This document shows, piece after piece, positions 23,922 to 32,019 of a stretch of DNA of 64,000 nucleotides. The DNA comes from Frankiaceae bacterium (lineage in GTDB: Bacteria; Actinomycetota; Actinomycetes; BP-191). A program made the position numbers and the translations under genes. The notes under the pieces are model-generated. The model ran no database searches. It saw nothing but the letters and a program-made list of their open reading frames with translations, and had not been told where the DNA came from. Position 1 is the first letter of the stretch, and each line of letters starts with the position of its first letter. The stretch covers positions 62,001 to 126,000 of the forward strand of contig DATMES010000001.1 of NCBI GenBank assembly GCA_035556555.1, written 5' to 3'.

Positions 23922-25982
23922 ATGACACCCGCCGCGACCGACGCGCACGCCCACCCGGCCGAGCACGCCGACCACGACTCCGCCGCGCCGAGCCACGAGG
24001 CCCACGACGCGCACGCCGGGCACGGCGGGGCGGCGGCGTTCGCCCGCCGCTTCTGGTGGAGCCTGGCCCTCACGCTCCCGGTCGTCGCGACCAGTCACAT
24101 GGTCATGGACTGGCTGGGCTACGACCTGTCGTTCCCCGGCATGGACTGGGTCGGGCCGGTGTTCGGCAGCGTCGTGTACGTCTGGGGCGGGTGGCCGTTC
24201 CTCACCGGCGGCGTCGCGGAGCTGCGCGCCCGCCGCCCCGGCATGATGCTGCTCGTCTCGCTGGCGATCACCGTGGCGTACGCCGCCTCCCTCGCGAACA
24301 CCGCCGGGGCGTTCGCCATGGAGTTCTGGTGGGAGCTGACGGCGCTCGTCACGATCATGCTGCTCGGCCACTGGCAGGAGACGAAGGCGCTCGGCCAGTC
24401 GCGCGACGCGCTCGGCGCGCTCGCCGCGCTGCTGCCCGACGAGGCCGAGCGGGTCGGCCACCACGGCACGGAGACCGTACGGCTCGACCAGCTCGCGCCC
24501 GGCGACGTCGTCCTCGTCCGCGCCGGGGCACGCGTGCCGGCGGACGGCGAGGTCGTCGCCGGGGCCGCCGAGGTGGACGAGTCGATGATCACCGGCGAGT
24601 CGCGGCCGGTGACCAAGCACACCGGCGACCGCGTCGTCGCGGGCACCGTCTCGACCGACTCCGCCATCCGCGTGCGGGTCGGCGCCGTCGGCAGGGACAC
24701 CGCGCTCGCCGGCATCCAGCGGCTCGTCGCCGAGGCGCAGGCGTCCGGCTCCCGCGCGCAGGCGCTGGCGGACAGGGCGGCGGCGGTGCTCGTCTACGTC
24801 GCGCTGGCCGCGGCGGTCGTGACGTTCGTCGCGTGGTCGGTCGCCGGCGACCCCAGCCAGGCCGTGCTGCTCACCGTCGGCGTCCTCGTCATCAGCTGCC
24901 CGCACGCGCTCGGCCTGGCGATCCCGCTCGTCGTCTCGCTGTCGTCCGCGACGGCCGCGCGCAACGGCATCCTCGTCAAGGACCGGCTCGCGCTGGAGCG
25001 GATGCGTACCGTCGACACCGTGCTGTTCGACAAGACCGGCACGCTGACGAAGGGCGAGCACGCCGTGACCGGCGTCTCCCCCGCCACCGGACTCGCCGAG
25101 GCCGACGTCCTGCGGCTCGCGGGCGCGGTGGAGGCCGACTCGGAGCACCCGCTGGCCCGCGCCATCGTCCGCGCCGCCGGTGACGTACCCGCCGCGCGCG
25201 GCTTCCGGTCGATCCCCGGCCGCGGCGTCGAGGCCACGGTGGACGGCACGGCGTACGCCGTCGGCGGCCCCGCCTTGCTCCGCGAGCGCTCCCTCGCCGA
25301 GCCGCCCGAGGTCGCGGCGACCGCGGACGGGTGGCGGGCGCGTGGCGCGGCGGTGCTGTACCTCGTCCGCGACGGCGCGGTCATCGGCGCGCTCGCACTG
25401 GAGGACGAGGTACGTCCCGAGGCCCGCGAGGCCGTCGACCGGCTGCACGCGCTGGGCCGCCGCGTCGTGATGATCACCGGCGACGCGCGGCAGGTCGCCG
25501 AGGCAGTCGGCAAGGCACTCGGCGTCGACGAGGTGCTGGCCGAGGTGCTGCCGGAGCAGAAGGACGCCACCGTCGCGGCGCTGCAGGCCCGCGGGCTGAC
25601 GGTCGCGATGGTCGGCGACGGCGTCAACGACGCCCCCGCGCTCGCCCGCGCGGACGTCGGCCTCGCGATCGGCGCCGGCACCGACGTCGCCGTCGAGTCG
25701 GCCGGCGTCGTGCTCGCGTCGTCCGACCCGCGCGCCGTCGTCTCCGTGATCCGCCTCTCGACGGCCGGGTACCGCAAGATGGTGCAGAACCTCGTCTGGG
25801 CGGCGGGCTACAACGTCGTCGCGATCCCGCTGGCGGCGGGCGCGCTGGCCTGGGCAGGGTTCACGTTGCCACCCGCGGTGGGCGCGGTGCTGATGAGCGT
25901 GTCCACGATCGTCGTGGCCGCCAACGCGCAGCTGCTCCGCCGCCTCGACCTCCGCCCCGACACCTCAGGGAGCCAGCAGTGA
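23922..25982 (+). CDS. copB: CPH-type copper-exporting P1B ATPase (CopB-like)
   Basis: A 686-residue P-type ATPase. The first 36 residues are His-rich (HAHPAEHADHD, HEAHDAHAGHGG), replacing the Cys-x-x-Cys domains of CopA. It has eight transmembrane helices, the actuator motif TGES (224-227), the ion-site motif CPH (C326-H328, ISCPHALGLAIP), the phosphorylation motif DKTGTLT (D370) and GDGVNDAP. CPH plus a His-rich N-terminus defines the P1B-3/CopB class, linked to copper or silver export. ATG 23922 follows ggaggtacgc. A CsoR-like site precedes it and a cupredoxin lipoprotein gene overlaps its stop by four bases. Confidence 0.93.
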   Translation: MTPAATDAHAHPAEHADHDSAAPSHEAHDAHAGHGGAAAFARRFWWSLALTLPVVATSHMVMDWLGYDLSFPGMDWVGPVFGSVVYVWGGWPFLTGGVAELRARRPGMMLLVSLAITVAYAASLANTAGAFAMEFWWELTALVTIMLLGHWQETKALGQSRDALGALAALLPDEAERVGHHGTETVRLDQLAPGDVVLVRAGARVPADGEVVAGAAEVDESMITGESRPVTKHTGDRVVAGTVSTDSAIRVRVGAVGRDTALAGIQRLVAEAQASGSRAQALADRAAAVLVYVALAAAVVTFVAWSVAGDPSQAVLLTVGVLVISCPHALGLAIPLVVSLSSATAARNGILVKDRLALERMRTVDTVLFDKTGTLTKGEHAVTGVSPATGLAEADVLRLAGAVEADSEHPLARAIVRAAGDVPAARGFRSIPGRGVEATVDGTAYAVGGPALLRERSLAEPPEVAATADGWRARGAAVLYLVRDGAVIGALALEDEVRPEAREAVDRLHALGRRVVMITGDARQVAEAVGKALGVDEVLAEVLPEQKDATVAALQARGLTVAMVGDGVNDAPALARADVGLAIGAGTDVAVESAGVVLASSDPRAVVSVIRLSTAGYRKMVQNLVWAAGYNVVAIPLAAGALAWAGFTLPPAVGAVLMSVSTIVVAANAQLLRRLDLRPDTSGSQQ

Positions 25983-26386
25983 GACGCCTCGCCCTCGCCC
26001 TTGCCGTCCTCGCCGTGACGGCGTGCTCCGACGGCGGCGAGCCCCAGGCCGCGCGCACGGTCGCCGTGACGATGAAGAACGTCGCGTTCTCCCCCGCGAC
26101 GCTGTCCGTCGCGAAGGGCGAGACGGTGACGTTCGAGTTCACGAACGAGGACTCCGTACGCCACGACGCGTTCGTCGGCGACGCCGCCGCGCAGGCCGAC
26201 CACGAGAAGGACATGCGCTCCGGCGACGGGCACGGCGGACACGGCGGCGACGACGCTGTCACGGTCGAGCCGGGCAAGACGGCGACGCTGACGCACACGT
26301 TCGACGAGGCGGGGACGGTCGAGATCGGCTGTCACGAGCCCGGCCACTACGGCGGCGGCATGAAGATCGTCGTCACCGTCACCTGA
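25979..26386 (+). CDS. Cupredoxin-domain lipoprotein
   Basis: A 135-residue protein starting in a GTGA overlap with copB. The signal ends in a lipobox, VTAC (C16), so it is probably a lipoprotein outside the membrane. The mature part is a plastocyanin/azurin-like cupredoxin: MKNVAFSPATLSVAKGETVTF, then DSVRHDAF (first His ligand) and EIGCHEPGHYGGGM (Cys, His and Met ligands). A His/Asp-rich insert (DHEKDMRSGDGHGGHGG) may bind extra metal. Its coupling to CopB suggests it takes up or buffers exported copper. Confidence 0.88.
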   Translation: MRRLALALAVLAVTACSDGGEPQAARTVAVTMKNVAFSPATLSVAKGETVTFEFTNEDSVRHDAFVGDAAAQADHEKDMRSGDGHGGHGGDDAVTVEPGKTATLTHTFDEAGTVEIGCHEPGHYGGGMKIVVTVT

Positions 26387-26400
26387 CCGGCGTGTCGGAC

Positions 26401-26431
26401 TTGCGCCGGTACGCGAGGCCGGGGCTAGAGT
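26401..26431 (+). promoter_or_regulatory. Possible promoter of the cobalamin riboswitch transcript
   Basis: TTGCGC at 26401-26406 and TAGAGT at 26426-26431 could serve as -35 and -10 with a longish 19-base spacer. Initiation would then fall a little before the aptamer at 26454. Assigned mainly by position; mismatches and spacing leave it tentative. Confidence 0.35.
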
Positions 26432-26453
26432 CCGCTCCCACAACCGAACATCG

Positions 26454-26550
26454 GCACGTACCGCAGGGGAAGCCGGTCCAAGTCCGGCGCTGACCCGCAA
26501 CCGTAGGCCGCTCTCGCGAGCGGCGAGCCGGGATACCTGCGTCGCGTGCG
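26454..26550 (+). promoter_or_regulatory. Cobalamin (AdoCbl) riboswitch aptamer
   Basis: The core shows the conserved B12-box elements in order: gggaagccggt near 26467, aagtccggcgctgacccgca, accgta, and after a variable hairpin (ccgctctcgcgagcgg) the gagccgggatacctgc segment at 26525-26540. The outer P1 stem is formed by gcacg/cgcagg near 26454-26467 and cctgcg/cgtgc near 26536-26550. Aptamers of this kind bind coenzyme B12 and repress downstream genes when B12 is plentiful. It precedes a secreted two-gene unit rather than the usual transport or biosynthesis genes. Confidence 0.93.
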
Positions 26551-26581
26551 TTGGCTCCCACGAAACACCGTCGTGGACTGC

Positions 26582-26634
26582 GGGCAGGAGCCGGGGTCGG
26601 ACGACCCTCACCTGCCCTCCGCACTTGCGGAGGG
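26582..26634 (+). terminator. Riboswitch expression platform: terminator with competing stem
   Basis: CCCTCCGC at 26615-26622 pairs with GCGGAGGG at 26627-26634 around ACTT, a compact terminator-like hairpin 43 bases before the ATG of the first gene. GGGCAGG at 26582-26588 is complementary to CCTGCCC at 26611-26617, which overlaps the terminator's left arm. The two stems are mutually exclusive, as expected for an antiterminator/terminator switch. The downstream bases (cttcgtcg) are only weakly T-rich. Confidence 0.65.
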
Positions 26635-26677
26635 CTTCGTCGTCTCCCGGTGCTGTGCGCGTCCGGGAAGGCTCCTC

Positions 26678-27745
26678 ATGCGCCGTACGCTCCTCGCCGT
26701 CCTGCTCGCGACCGCCCTGGCGGCGCCCGCCCACGCGGCCCCGCCCACCCGGGCGCGCTGGGCCGCTTCGTGGCTCGCCGGCCGCGTCACGCCCGCCGGC
26801 TACGTCACCGCTCTCGACGGCAAGCCGGACCTCGCGACGAGCGTCGTCATCGGCCTCGCGCTCGCCGCCGCCGGCACCGCGCCCAAGACGCTGGATGCGA
26901 TCGCGAGGTACGCCGCCGCGCACGCCGACGAGTACGCGACCGCCAACGGCACCGACCGGCCCGGCGCGCTCGGCCGCCTCGCGATGCTGGCGAAGGCGAG
27001 CGGGCGCGACCCGAACGCGTTCGGCGGCACGGAGCCTCGCCACCGGCTCGTCGACCGCATCCTCGCTACCCGCACGACGCTGGGGCCGAGCGCGGGGCTG
27101 CTGGCCGACCCCGTCTACAACGGCGTGTTCAGCCACTCGCTCGGCCTGCTCGGCGTCGCGGCCGCGCGTTCCCTCACCGACGAGCAGCGCGCCGGGCGGG
27201 ACGCCGCGCTCGACTACCTCGTCGCGCAGCAGTGCGCCGACGGCGGCTGGCAGAACAACCCCCGCGTCGTCGTCGCGGGCCTCGCGCTGACCCAGTGCGG
27301 CACCGGCCAGAACGGCCCCGACACCAACGTCGCGTCGTTCGCCGCGCAGGCGATCGCGGCGCACGGGCGGACCGCCACGCGGGACCCGCTGGCCTGGTGG
27401 GATGCCGCGCAGAACGCCGCCGGCGGCTGGGGCTACCTCCCCGGCGGCGCCACCGACGCCGACTCCACCGCGCTCGCGATCCAGGCGCTGGTCGCGTCCG
27501 GCGCGAGCCCGACGGACAAGCGCTTCACCGGCAAGGCCACGGCGTACGCCGCCCTCCTCGCGCTGCAGCTCGGCTGCGGCAGCGCGAAGGCCGAGCGCGG
27601 CGCGTTCGCCTACATGAAGCCGGCGTCCGGCCCGCCGCGGCCGAACGTCTACGCCACCGCCGAGGCGGTCCCCGCCGTGGCGCGGCTCGCCTTCCCCCTC
27701 CACCGTCCCGTCGCGACCGTCGCGCGGGCGTCCGTCCCCTGCTGA
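26678..27745 (+). CDS. Secreted squalene-cyclase-like alpha/alpha-barrel protein (transcobalamin alpha-domain-like)
   Basis: A 355-residue protein with a signal peptide (MRRTLLAVLLATALAAPAHA|A). The mature protein has repeated prenyltransferase/squalene-oxidase-type helices: CADGGWQNNP, NVASFAAQAIAA, NAAGGWGYLPGG and DADSTALAIQALVAS, the GGWGY...DxxSTAxAxQAL repeat. This fold is also the alpha-domain of intrinsic factor, haptocorrin and transcobalamin. Catalytic acids of terpene cyclases are not evident. A cobalamin riboswitch precedes it, and a DUF4430-like protein, the counterpart of the transcobalamin beta-domain, follows 11 bases later. I infer an extracellular B12-binding subunit. ATG 26678 follows gggaagg. 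Confidence 0.75.
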   Translation: MRRTLLAVLLATALAAPAHAAPPTRARWAASWLAGRVTPAGYVTALDGKPDLATSVVIGLALAAAGTAPKTLDAIARYAAAHADEYATANGTDRPGALGRLAMLAKASGRDPNAFGGTEPRHRLVDRILATRTTLGPSAGLLADPVYNGVFSHSLGLLGVAAARSLTDEQRAGRDAALDYLVAQQCADGGWQNNPRVVVAGLALTQCGTGQNGPDTNVASFAAQAIAAHGRTATRDPLAWWDAAQNAAGGWGYLPGGATDADSTALAIQALVASGASPTDKRFTGKATAYAALLALQLGCGSAKAERGAFAYMKPASGPPRPNVYATAEAVPAVARLAFPLHRPVATVARASVPC

Positions 27746-27756
27746 AGGAGCACACC

Positions 27757-28182
27757 GTGAAGATCCGCACGCTCGCCCTCGCCGCCGCCGTCGCGGCCGC
27801 CGTCGCCACGCCCGCGCACGCCGCCGACGTGACCGTCTCGCTCGCGCTCTCCGCCGGCCGTTACGCGCCCACCGGCGCTGCCTGCGCGCTGTCCGTCCCC
27901 GCCGGCGCCGACGGCGTCGCGGTGCTCGACGCGGCCGTCGCGAAGGGCTGCCTGGTGTCGTACGACACCGTGACGTACCCGGGCTTCGGGACGTTCGTGA
28001 CCTGCCTGAACGAGGTCTGCGGCCACGCCGGCACCGGCACCCTCGGCACCTACTGGAACATGTACGAGAACGGCGCCTCCACCTGGTACGGCGTGGACGG
28101 CTTCACCGCCGGCGCGGGCGACGAGCTCGGCTTCGCGTACCAGGCGTTCTGCTTCGAGGTGGTCTGCCCGCCCGTGGGCTGA
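27757..28182 (+). CDS. Secreted DUF4430-like protein (transcobalamin beta-domain-like)
   Basis: A 141-residue protein starting at GTG with aaggag seven bases upstream. A signal peptide (MKIRTLALAAAVAAAVATPA then HAAD) precedes about 118 mature residues. The pattern GTYWNMYENG...WYGVDGFTAGAGDELGFAY matches the DUF4430 core (sYW.yy.nG......g...y.l..GD.i.f.Y), the domain that caps cobalamin in intrinsic-factor-type proteins. Five cysteines (GAACAL, KGCLV, VTCLNEVCG, CFEVVC) include likely disulfides. It is the second and last gene of the riboswitch unit. Together with its neighbour it would reconstitute the two-domain vitamin B12 carrier from separate chains. Confidence 0.75.
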   Translation: MKIRTLALAAAVAAAVATPAHAADVTVSLALSAGRYAPTGAACALSVPAGADGVAVLDAAVAKGCLVSYDTVTYPGFGTFVTCLNEVCGHAGTGTLGTYWNMYENGASTWYGVDGFTAGAGDELGFAYQAFCFEVVCPPVG

Positions 28183-28230
28183 CCCGCCACCGGAGGTGTC
28201 GAACCCGCCGCGGGTGGACAAGAGGTGATC

Positions 28231-28956
28231 ATGACCACCGCCGAGCCGTCGGCCGACGTCACGGTCGAGCCGGTCGACCCCACGACGCTCCTCCTGCTGC
28301 TCGACGAGCGGGAGAGCGTTCAGGATGCCCTCGACCGGCTCGTGAAGTCGTGCCGTTCGGCGCTGCCCGTCTGCGACGACGCGAGCGTCACGCTGGTCCG
28401 CGACGACGGGCCGCGCACCGCCGCGGCGACGTCGGAGCGGGCGTTCCAGATCGACCAGTGGGAGTACGAGCACATGCTCGGCCCCTGCATCGACGCGCTG
28501 CGCGACGGCGAGGAGCACTACGTCGCGACCCCGGCCGACACGGCGACGTACGGCGACTTCGGCACCGTCATCGCGGAGGTCGGGATCTCGAGCGTGCTCG
28601 GGATCCCGCTCTCCGCCGGTGGCGAGACCGTGGGCGCACTCAACGTGTACGCCGGCGTGGAGCGGGCGTTCGACGACGACGCGAGCCGCGAGCTCGCGCG
28701 CTACGTCGCGCTCCAGGCGGCGACGACGCTGCACAACGTCCGCATCTACGACGCCACCCGCACGCTCGCGCAGCAGCTCGAGCAGGCCATGGCGTCGCGA
28801 GCCACCATCGAGCAGGCCAAGGGCGTCCTCGCCGCGCAGGCTGGCGTCTCCCCCGACGACGCGTTCACGCTGCTGCGCAACGCCTCCCAGCGCGAGAACG
28901 TCAAGCTGCGCGAGATCGCCGAACGCATCGTCGCGAGCGTGGCGCGGGGCCAGTAG
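28231..28956 (+). CDS. GAF-ANTAR RNA-binding antiterminator
   Basis: A 241-residue cytoplasmic regulator. Residues about 25-170 form a GAF sensor (SVLGIPLSAGGETVGALNVY near the end), and the last ~60 residues an ANTAR domain: LEQAMASRATIEQAKGVLAA...DDAFTLLRNASQRENVKLRE. ANTAR domains bind paired RNA hexaloop hairpins and prevent termination. I chose ATG 28231 over GTG 28225 because agagg then lies at normal SD distance. No target hairpins were recognised nearby. Confidence 0.9.
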   Translation: MTTAEPSADVTVEPVDPTTLLLLLDERESVQDALDRLVKSCRSALPVCDDASVTLVRDDGPRTAAATSERAFQIDQWEYEHMLGPCIDALRDGEEHYVATPADTATYGDFGTVIAEVGISSVLGIPLSAGGETVGALNVYAGVERAFDDDASRELARYVALQAATTLHNVRIYDATRTLAQQLEQAMASRATIEQAKGVLAAQAGVSPDDAFTLLRNASQRENVKLREIAERIVASVARGQ

Positions 28957-28983
28957 TAACGGCCTTCGCGGTACCGTTCGGCC

Positions 28984-29247
28984 ATGGCTTTCCGACTCCG
29001 TCCGCGCGGCAGCAAGAAGGGCGAGCCCGGCTCCAGCCGTTCGACCCAGCGGGACGTCGCCGACCCGCCGCAGGACGGCAGCGTCCACCCCGCGCCGCAG
29101 ATGTTCACGGGCACGACCATCGAGCCCGAGGAGGGCGCGGCGTCGCGCATCTCCAACGCCGGCGACGTCGACCCCAACATGAAGCGGCACGGCGTGCTCG
29201 GCCGCCCCGGCGGGGCCGGCGGCTACGGCGGCGCGGGCACCAAGTAG
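28984..29247 (+). CDS. Small disordered hypothetical protein
   Basis: An 87-residue hydrophilic protein with no hydrophobic segment. It is rich in Gly, Pro, Ser and charged residues and ends in a glycine-rich tail (RPGGAGGYGGAGTK). No domain recognised. It lies between two signalling genes on the same strand, 27 bases after the ANTAR gene, and could be co-transcribed. Composition suggests intrinsic disorder. It could be a non-coding GC-rich frame, but its codon bias and spacing favour a real gene. Confidence 0.5.
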   Translation: MAFRLRPRGSKKGEPGSSRSTQRDVADPPQDGSVHPAPQMFTGTTIEPEEGAASRISNAGDVDPNMKRHGVLGRPGGAGGYGGAGTK

Positions 29248-29298
29248 CCGCCTGACTACGCGCGTTTGCGCGCGGTTGCGTGCGGACACACAGAGCGC

Positions 29299-29745
29299 AT
29301 GGAGATCACCCTCGCGCTGAACCTGCCGCGTGACGAGCAGAGCGTTCCGGTCGCGCGCCGGATCGTCGACACCTCCATGCGTTCGGTCGGCGTCGAGGGC
29401 GAGTGCGTCGACGACGTGACGCTGGCGCTCACCGAGGCCTGCACGAACGTCCTCAAGCACTCCGGCCCCGGCGACGAGTACGAGGTCCGCGTCAAGCTCT
29501 GCGACAGCCTGTGCTCCATCGAGGTCGCGGACATCGGGCGCGGGTTCGACTTCTCGTCCCTGGCCGACGGCGACGCCGCCGACGACGCCGAGCGCGGCCG
29601 CGGCGTCCAGCTCATGCGGATGCTCGTCGACCGGGTGAGGTTCCAGTCGAAGCCGCAGGCGGGCAGCGTCGTGCACCTGGAGAAGACGCTGGCGTACGTC
29701 GACGGGTCGCTGCTCGACAAGGCCGTCGCCGCGTCGACCGCGTAG
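29299..29745 (+). CDS. Anti-sigma-factor-type serine kinase/ATPase (HATPase)
   Basis: A 148-residue GHKL ATPase of the RsbW/SpoIIAB type. The N-box is DDVTLALTEACTNVLKHSG, the G1 box DIGRGFDF and the G2 region GRGVQLMRMLVDRV. Proteins of this size bind and hold a sigma factor or phosphorylate an anti-anti-sigma partner. No partner STAS protein or sigma factor is adjacent, so the target is unknown. ATG 29299 gives the standard N-terminal strand MEITLALNLPRDEQSV; a TTG at 29266 is a less likely longer start. Convergent with prcA, 7 bases apart. Confidence 0.85.
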   Translation: MEITLALNLPRDEQSVPVARRIVDTSMRSVGVEGECVDDVTLALTEACTNVLKHSGPGDEYEVRVKLCDSLCSIEVADIGRGFDFSSLADGDAADDAERGRGVQLMRMLVDRVRFQSKPQAGSVVHLEKTLAYVDGSLLDKAVAASTA

Positions 29746-29752
29746 CCCTGGC

Positions 29753-30493
29753 TTACGGCGCCGGCGGGGGCTCCTGCGACGCGGCGTCCTGGGTCACCGG
29801 CGCGGCCTCGCGGACCGGCATCAGCTCGGCGAGCCGCCCGGCCAGCACGCGCTTGAACTTCCTGCGCGGCCGCGTCCTGTCGAGCACCGCGACCTCCAGC
29901 GAGTCCGGCTCGAAGTCACGGGCCTCCTGCCCGCCCAGCGCGCGTACCGCGACGTCCATCGCGTCCTTGAGCGACAGGCCCTCGCTGTGGTGCTCCTTGA
30001 GGTACGCCGTCAGCTCCTCCGCCTTGCCGCCCATCGCGACGTAGCCGTGCTCGTCGGCGACCGAGCCGTCGTACGTGAGCCGGTACATCTGGTCGCCGGC
30101 CGGCGTGTCGGCCACTTCGGCGACGACGATCTCGACCTCGTACGGCTTCGCCTCCTGCGTGAAGATCGTGCCGAGCGTCTGCGCGTACGCGTTGGCGAGG
30201 GCGCGGCCCGTGACGTCGGCGCGGTCGTACGCGTAGCCGCGCAGGTCGGCGAGGCGGACGCCGGCGACGCGGAGGTTCTCGAACTCGTTGTACTTGCCGA
30301 CCGCGGCGAACGCGATGCGGTCGTAGATCTCGCTGACCTTGTGCAGCGCCGTGGACGGGTTCTCCGCGACGAACAGGATGCCGTCGGCGTACGAGAGCAC
30401 GAGCACGCTGCGCCCGCGCGCGATGCCCTTGCGGGCGTACTCGGACTTGTCCCGCATGAACTGCTCGGGCGAGACGTAGAACGGGGTGGTCAT
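29753..30493 (-). CDS. prcA: Proteasome alpha subunit PrcA
   Basis: A 246-residue 20S proteasome alpha subunit, forming the outer gating rings. The start [20 protein letters not shown] is the actinobacterial gate sequence, followed by [20 protein letters not shown]. The C-terminus is extended and Pro/Ala-rich ([19 protein letters not shown]). It follows prcB by 6 bases and is the last gene of the pup-HNH-prcB-prcA unit. pafA, which lies near prcA in many actinobacteria, is not in this window. Confidence 0.97.
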   Translation of the reverse strand: MTTPFYVSPEQFMRDKSEYARKGIARGRSVLVLSYADGILFVAENPSTALHKVSEIYDRIAFAAVGKYNEFENLRVAGVRLADLRGYAYDRADVTGRALANAYAQTLGTIFTQEAKPYEVEIVVAEVADTPAGDQMYRLTYDGSVADEHGYVAMGGKAEELTAYLKEHHSEGLSLKDAMDVAVRALGGQEARDFEPDSLEVAVLDRTRPRRKFKRVLAGRLAELMPVREAAPVTQDAASQEPPPAP

Positions 30494-30499
30494 CGGGGC

Positions 30500-31318
30500 T
30501 CAGCCTCCGGGGTTCTGGTGGCGCTCGGCAACGATGGCCTCGACGACCTCGCCGATCTCGGGGTCGGGGACGCGGCGGAAGCCGTCGCCCGTGACGACGG
30601 CGACCACCGGGTAGATCTTGCGGATGAGGTCGGGGCCGCCGGTGCCGGCGTCCTCGTCGGCGGCGTCGTACAGCGCGTCGACCGCGATGCGCACGGCCTC
30701 GGCGTCGGTGATGCCCTCGCGGTACTTCTTCTTGAGGGCGCCGCGCGCCGGCCCGCTGCCGGAGCCGACCGCGAAGTACGAGTGCTCCTCGTACTTCCCG
30801 CCCGTCACGTCGTAGCTGAAGATCCGGCCGAACTGCCCGTCGACGTCGTAACCCGCGAACAGCGGCACCACGGCGAGGCCCTGCATGGCGAGGGGAAGGT
30901 TGTTGCGGATCAGCGTGGAGAGACGGTTGGCCTTGCCCTCCAGCGACAGCGTGGAGCCCTCGAGCTTCTCGTAGTGCTCGAGCTCGACCTGGAACAGCCG
31001 CACCATCTCGATCGCCATGCCGGCCGTGCCGGCGATGCCGACGCAGGAGTACTCGTCGGCCTGGAACACCTTCTCGATGTCACGCTGCGCGATCTGCAGG
31101 CCCATCGTGGCGCGGCGGTCACCGGCCATGATGACGCCGGTGGCGCTCGTGACGGCGACGATCGTCGTGGCGTGCGGCACCTCGGTCACCGTCCCTGGCA
31201 GTACGCGGCGGCTCGGCAGCAGCTCCGGCGCCTGACCGGCCAGGAACTCCGTGAACGAGGAGATCCCCGGCGTCGTGAACGCGGCCGGCAGCCGCCCCCC
31301 GCCAAGCAGGTCGGTCAC
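30500..31318 (-). CDS. prcB: Proteasome beta subunit PrcB
   Basis: A 272-residue catalytic subunit made with a propeptide of about 50 residues (through [11 protein letters not shown]). Autocleavage would expose the N-terminal nucleophile Thr in [20 protein letters not shown]. Lys33-equivalent and Asp17-equivalent residues lie in the GDRRAT context, and the typical [14 protein letters not shown] segment is present. Its GTG start overlaps the stop of the HNH gene upstream by four bases, so the HNH gene is spliced into this operon in a translation-coupled way. Confidence 0.97.
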   Translation of the reverse strand: MTDLLGGGRLPAAFTTPGISSFTEFLAGQAPELLPSRRVLPGTVTEVPHATTIVAVTSATGVIMAGDRRATMGLQIAQRDIEKVFQADEYSCVGIAGTAGMAIEMVRLFQVELEHYEKLEGSTLSLEGKANRLSTLIRNNLPLAMQGLAVVPLFAGYDVDGQFGRIFSYDVTGGKYEEHSYFAVGSGSGPARGALKKKYREGITDAEAVRIAVDALYDAADEDAGTGGPDLIRKIYPVVAVVTGDGFRRVPDPEIGEVVEAIVAERHQNPGG

Positions 31319-32019
31319 GAAGCCCTCCGGGAGATGAGGCGCAGGCGCGCGGCCACCCGTTCGACGGTGTCGGGGGTGGGTCGGGTCAGGTAGCGGTGTG
31401 CGAGGAGCAGGCGCTCGGGGTCGTCGCTGAAGTTGCCGAGGCCGACGTTGCAGGTGAAGCAGAGGATGCCGCGGACCTCACCGGTCTCGTGGTCGTGATC
31501 CACGTGCTCGGCGTCCTTGACCTTGCAGATAGCGCATTTCCCACCCTGCGCCTCGACCATCGCGGCGACGTCATCGTGGGTCAGGCCGTAACGGGCCTTC
31601 AGGTGAAAATTGCGCGTGCTACCGTGGTTGAGCTCGACATTCTCGCGAACGATCGCGTTGTGGCACGGCAGGCAGTAGCCACCGAGCTCACGATTCTTCG
31701 TCCGATTGATGACAAACTCTTCGAGTCGCTTGGTTTCGCCGCACTCCGGGCAGCGCTTCTCCACGGCGTGCGCGTGCAGCGTTCGCTTCGGCCGACGTCG
31801 CTCGATCCGCTCTCCCCGAGCCCGTCTGGCCTTCGACTCCGCGTTGCGTCGCGTCGTGCATGGCTTGCAGTAGCAGGTCTTTCCATCGCTCGCGCGGCGG
31901 TCCGTAAAGAAGTCAGCAACCGCCTTGAAGCGCTCGCACTCTGGGCACCACTTCATTCCAGGAATGCTTGGCAATATCAGCAATAACTCCTCCTTAGAAT
32001 GCAAGGGGTGAATACTCAC
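31315..32019 (-). CDS. Endonuclease VII-like HNH protein between pup and prcB
   Basis: A protein of up to 234 residues with two Cys4-type zinc knuckles in the N-terminal half (WCPECERF...CYCKPC and RCPECGETK...YCLPC). The C-terminal nuclease motif is [20 protein letters not shown] then [20 protein letters not shown], the recombination-endonuclease VII/HNH core. The GTG at 32019 overlaps the pup stop by four bases; an in-frame TTG (about residue 12) sits just after aaggaggag and may be the true start. The 5' end uses A/T-rich codons unlike its neighbours, suggesting acquisition. It may be a free-standing homing-type endonuclease or a domesticated operon member. Confidence 0.85.
   Translation of the reverse strand: MSIHPLHSKEELLLILPSIPGMKWCPECERFKAVADFFTDRRASDGKTCYCKPCTTRRNAESKARRARGERIERRRPKRTLHAHAVEKRCPECGETKRLEEFVINRTKNRELGGYCLPCHNAIVRENVELNHGSTRNFHLKARYGLTHDDVAAMVEAQGGKCAICKVKDAEHVDHDHETGEVRGILCFTCNVGLGNFSDDPERLLLAHRYLTRPTPDTVERVAARLRLISRRAS

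Noticed and set aside
22182-25448. 1088-residue minus-strand open frame opposite the DNRLRE, UPF0104 and copB genes
   Set aside because: It runs antisense to three well-supported genes and is Arg/Ala/Gly/His-rich with no motifs, as expected for the complementary frame of high-GC coding sequence.
26678-27745. Terpene (squalene/hopene) cyclase
   Set aside because: It is exported, about half the usual length, lacks an evident DxDD acid motif and is under B12 control next to a DUF4430-like gene.
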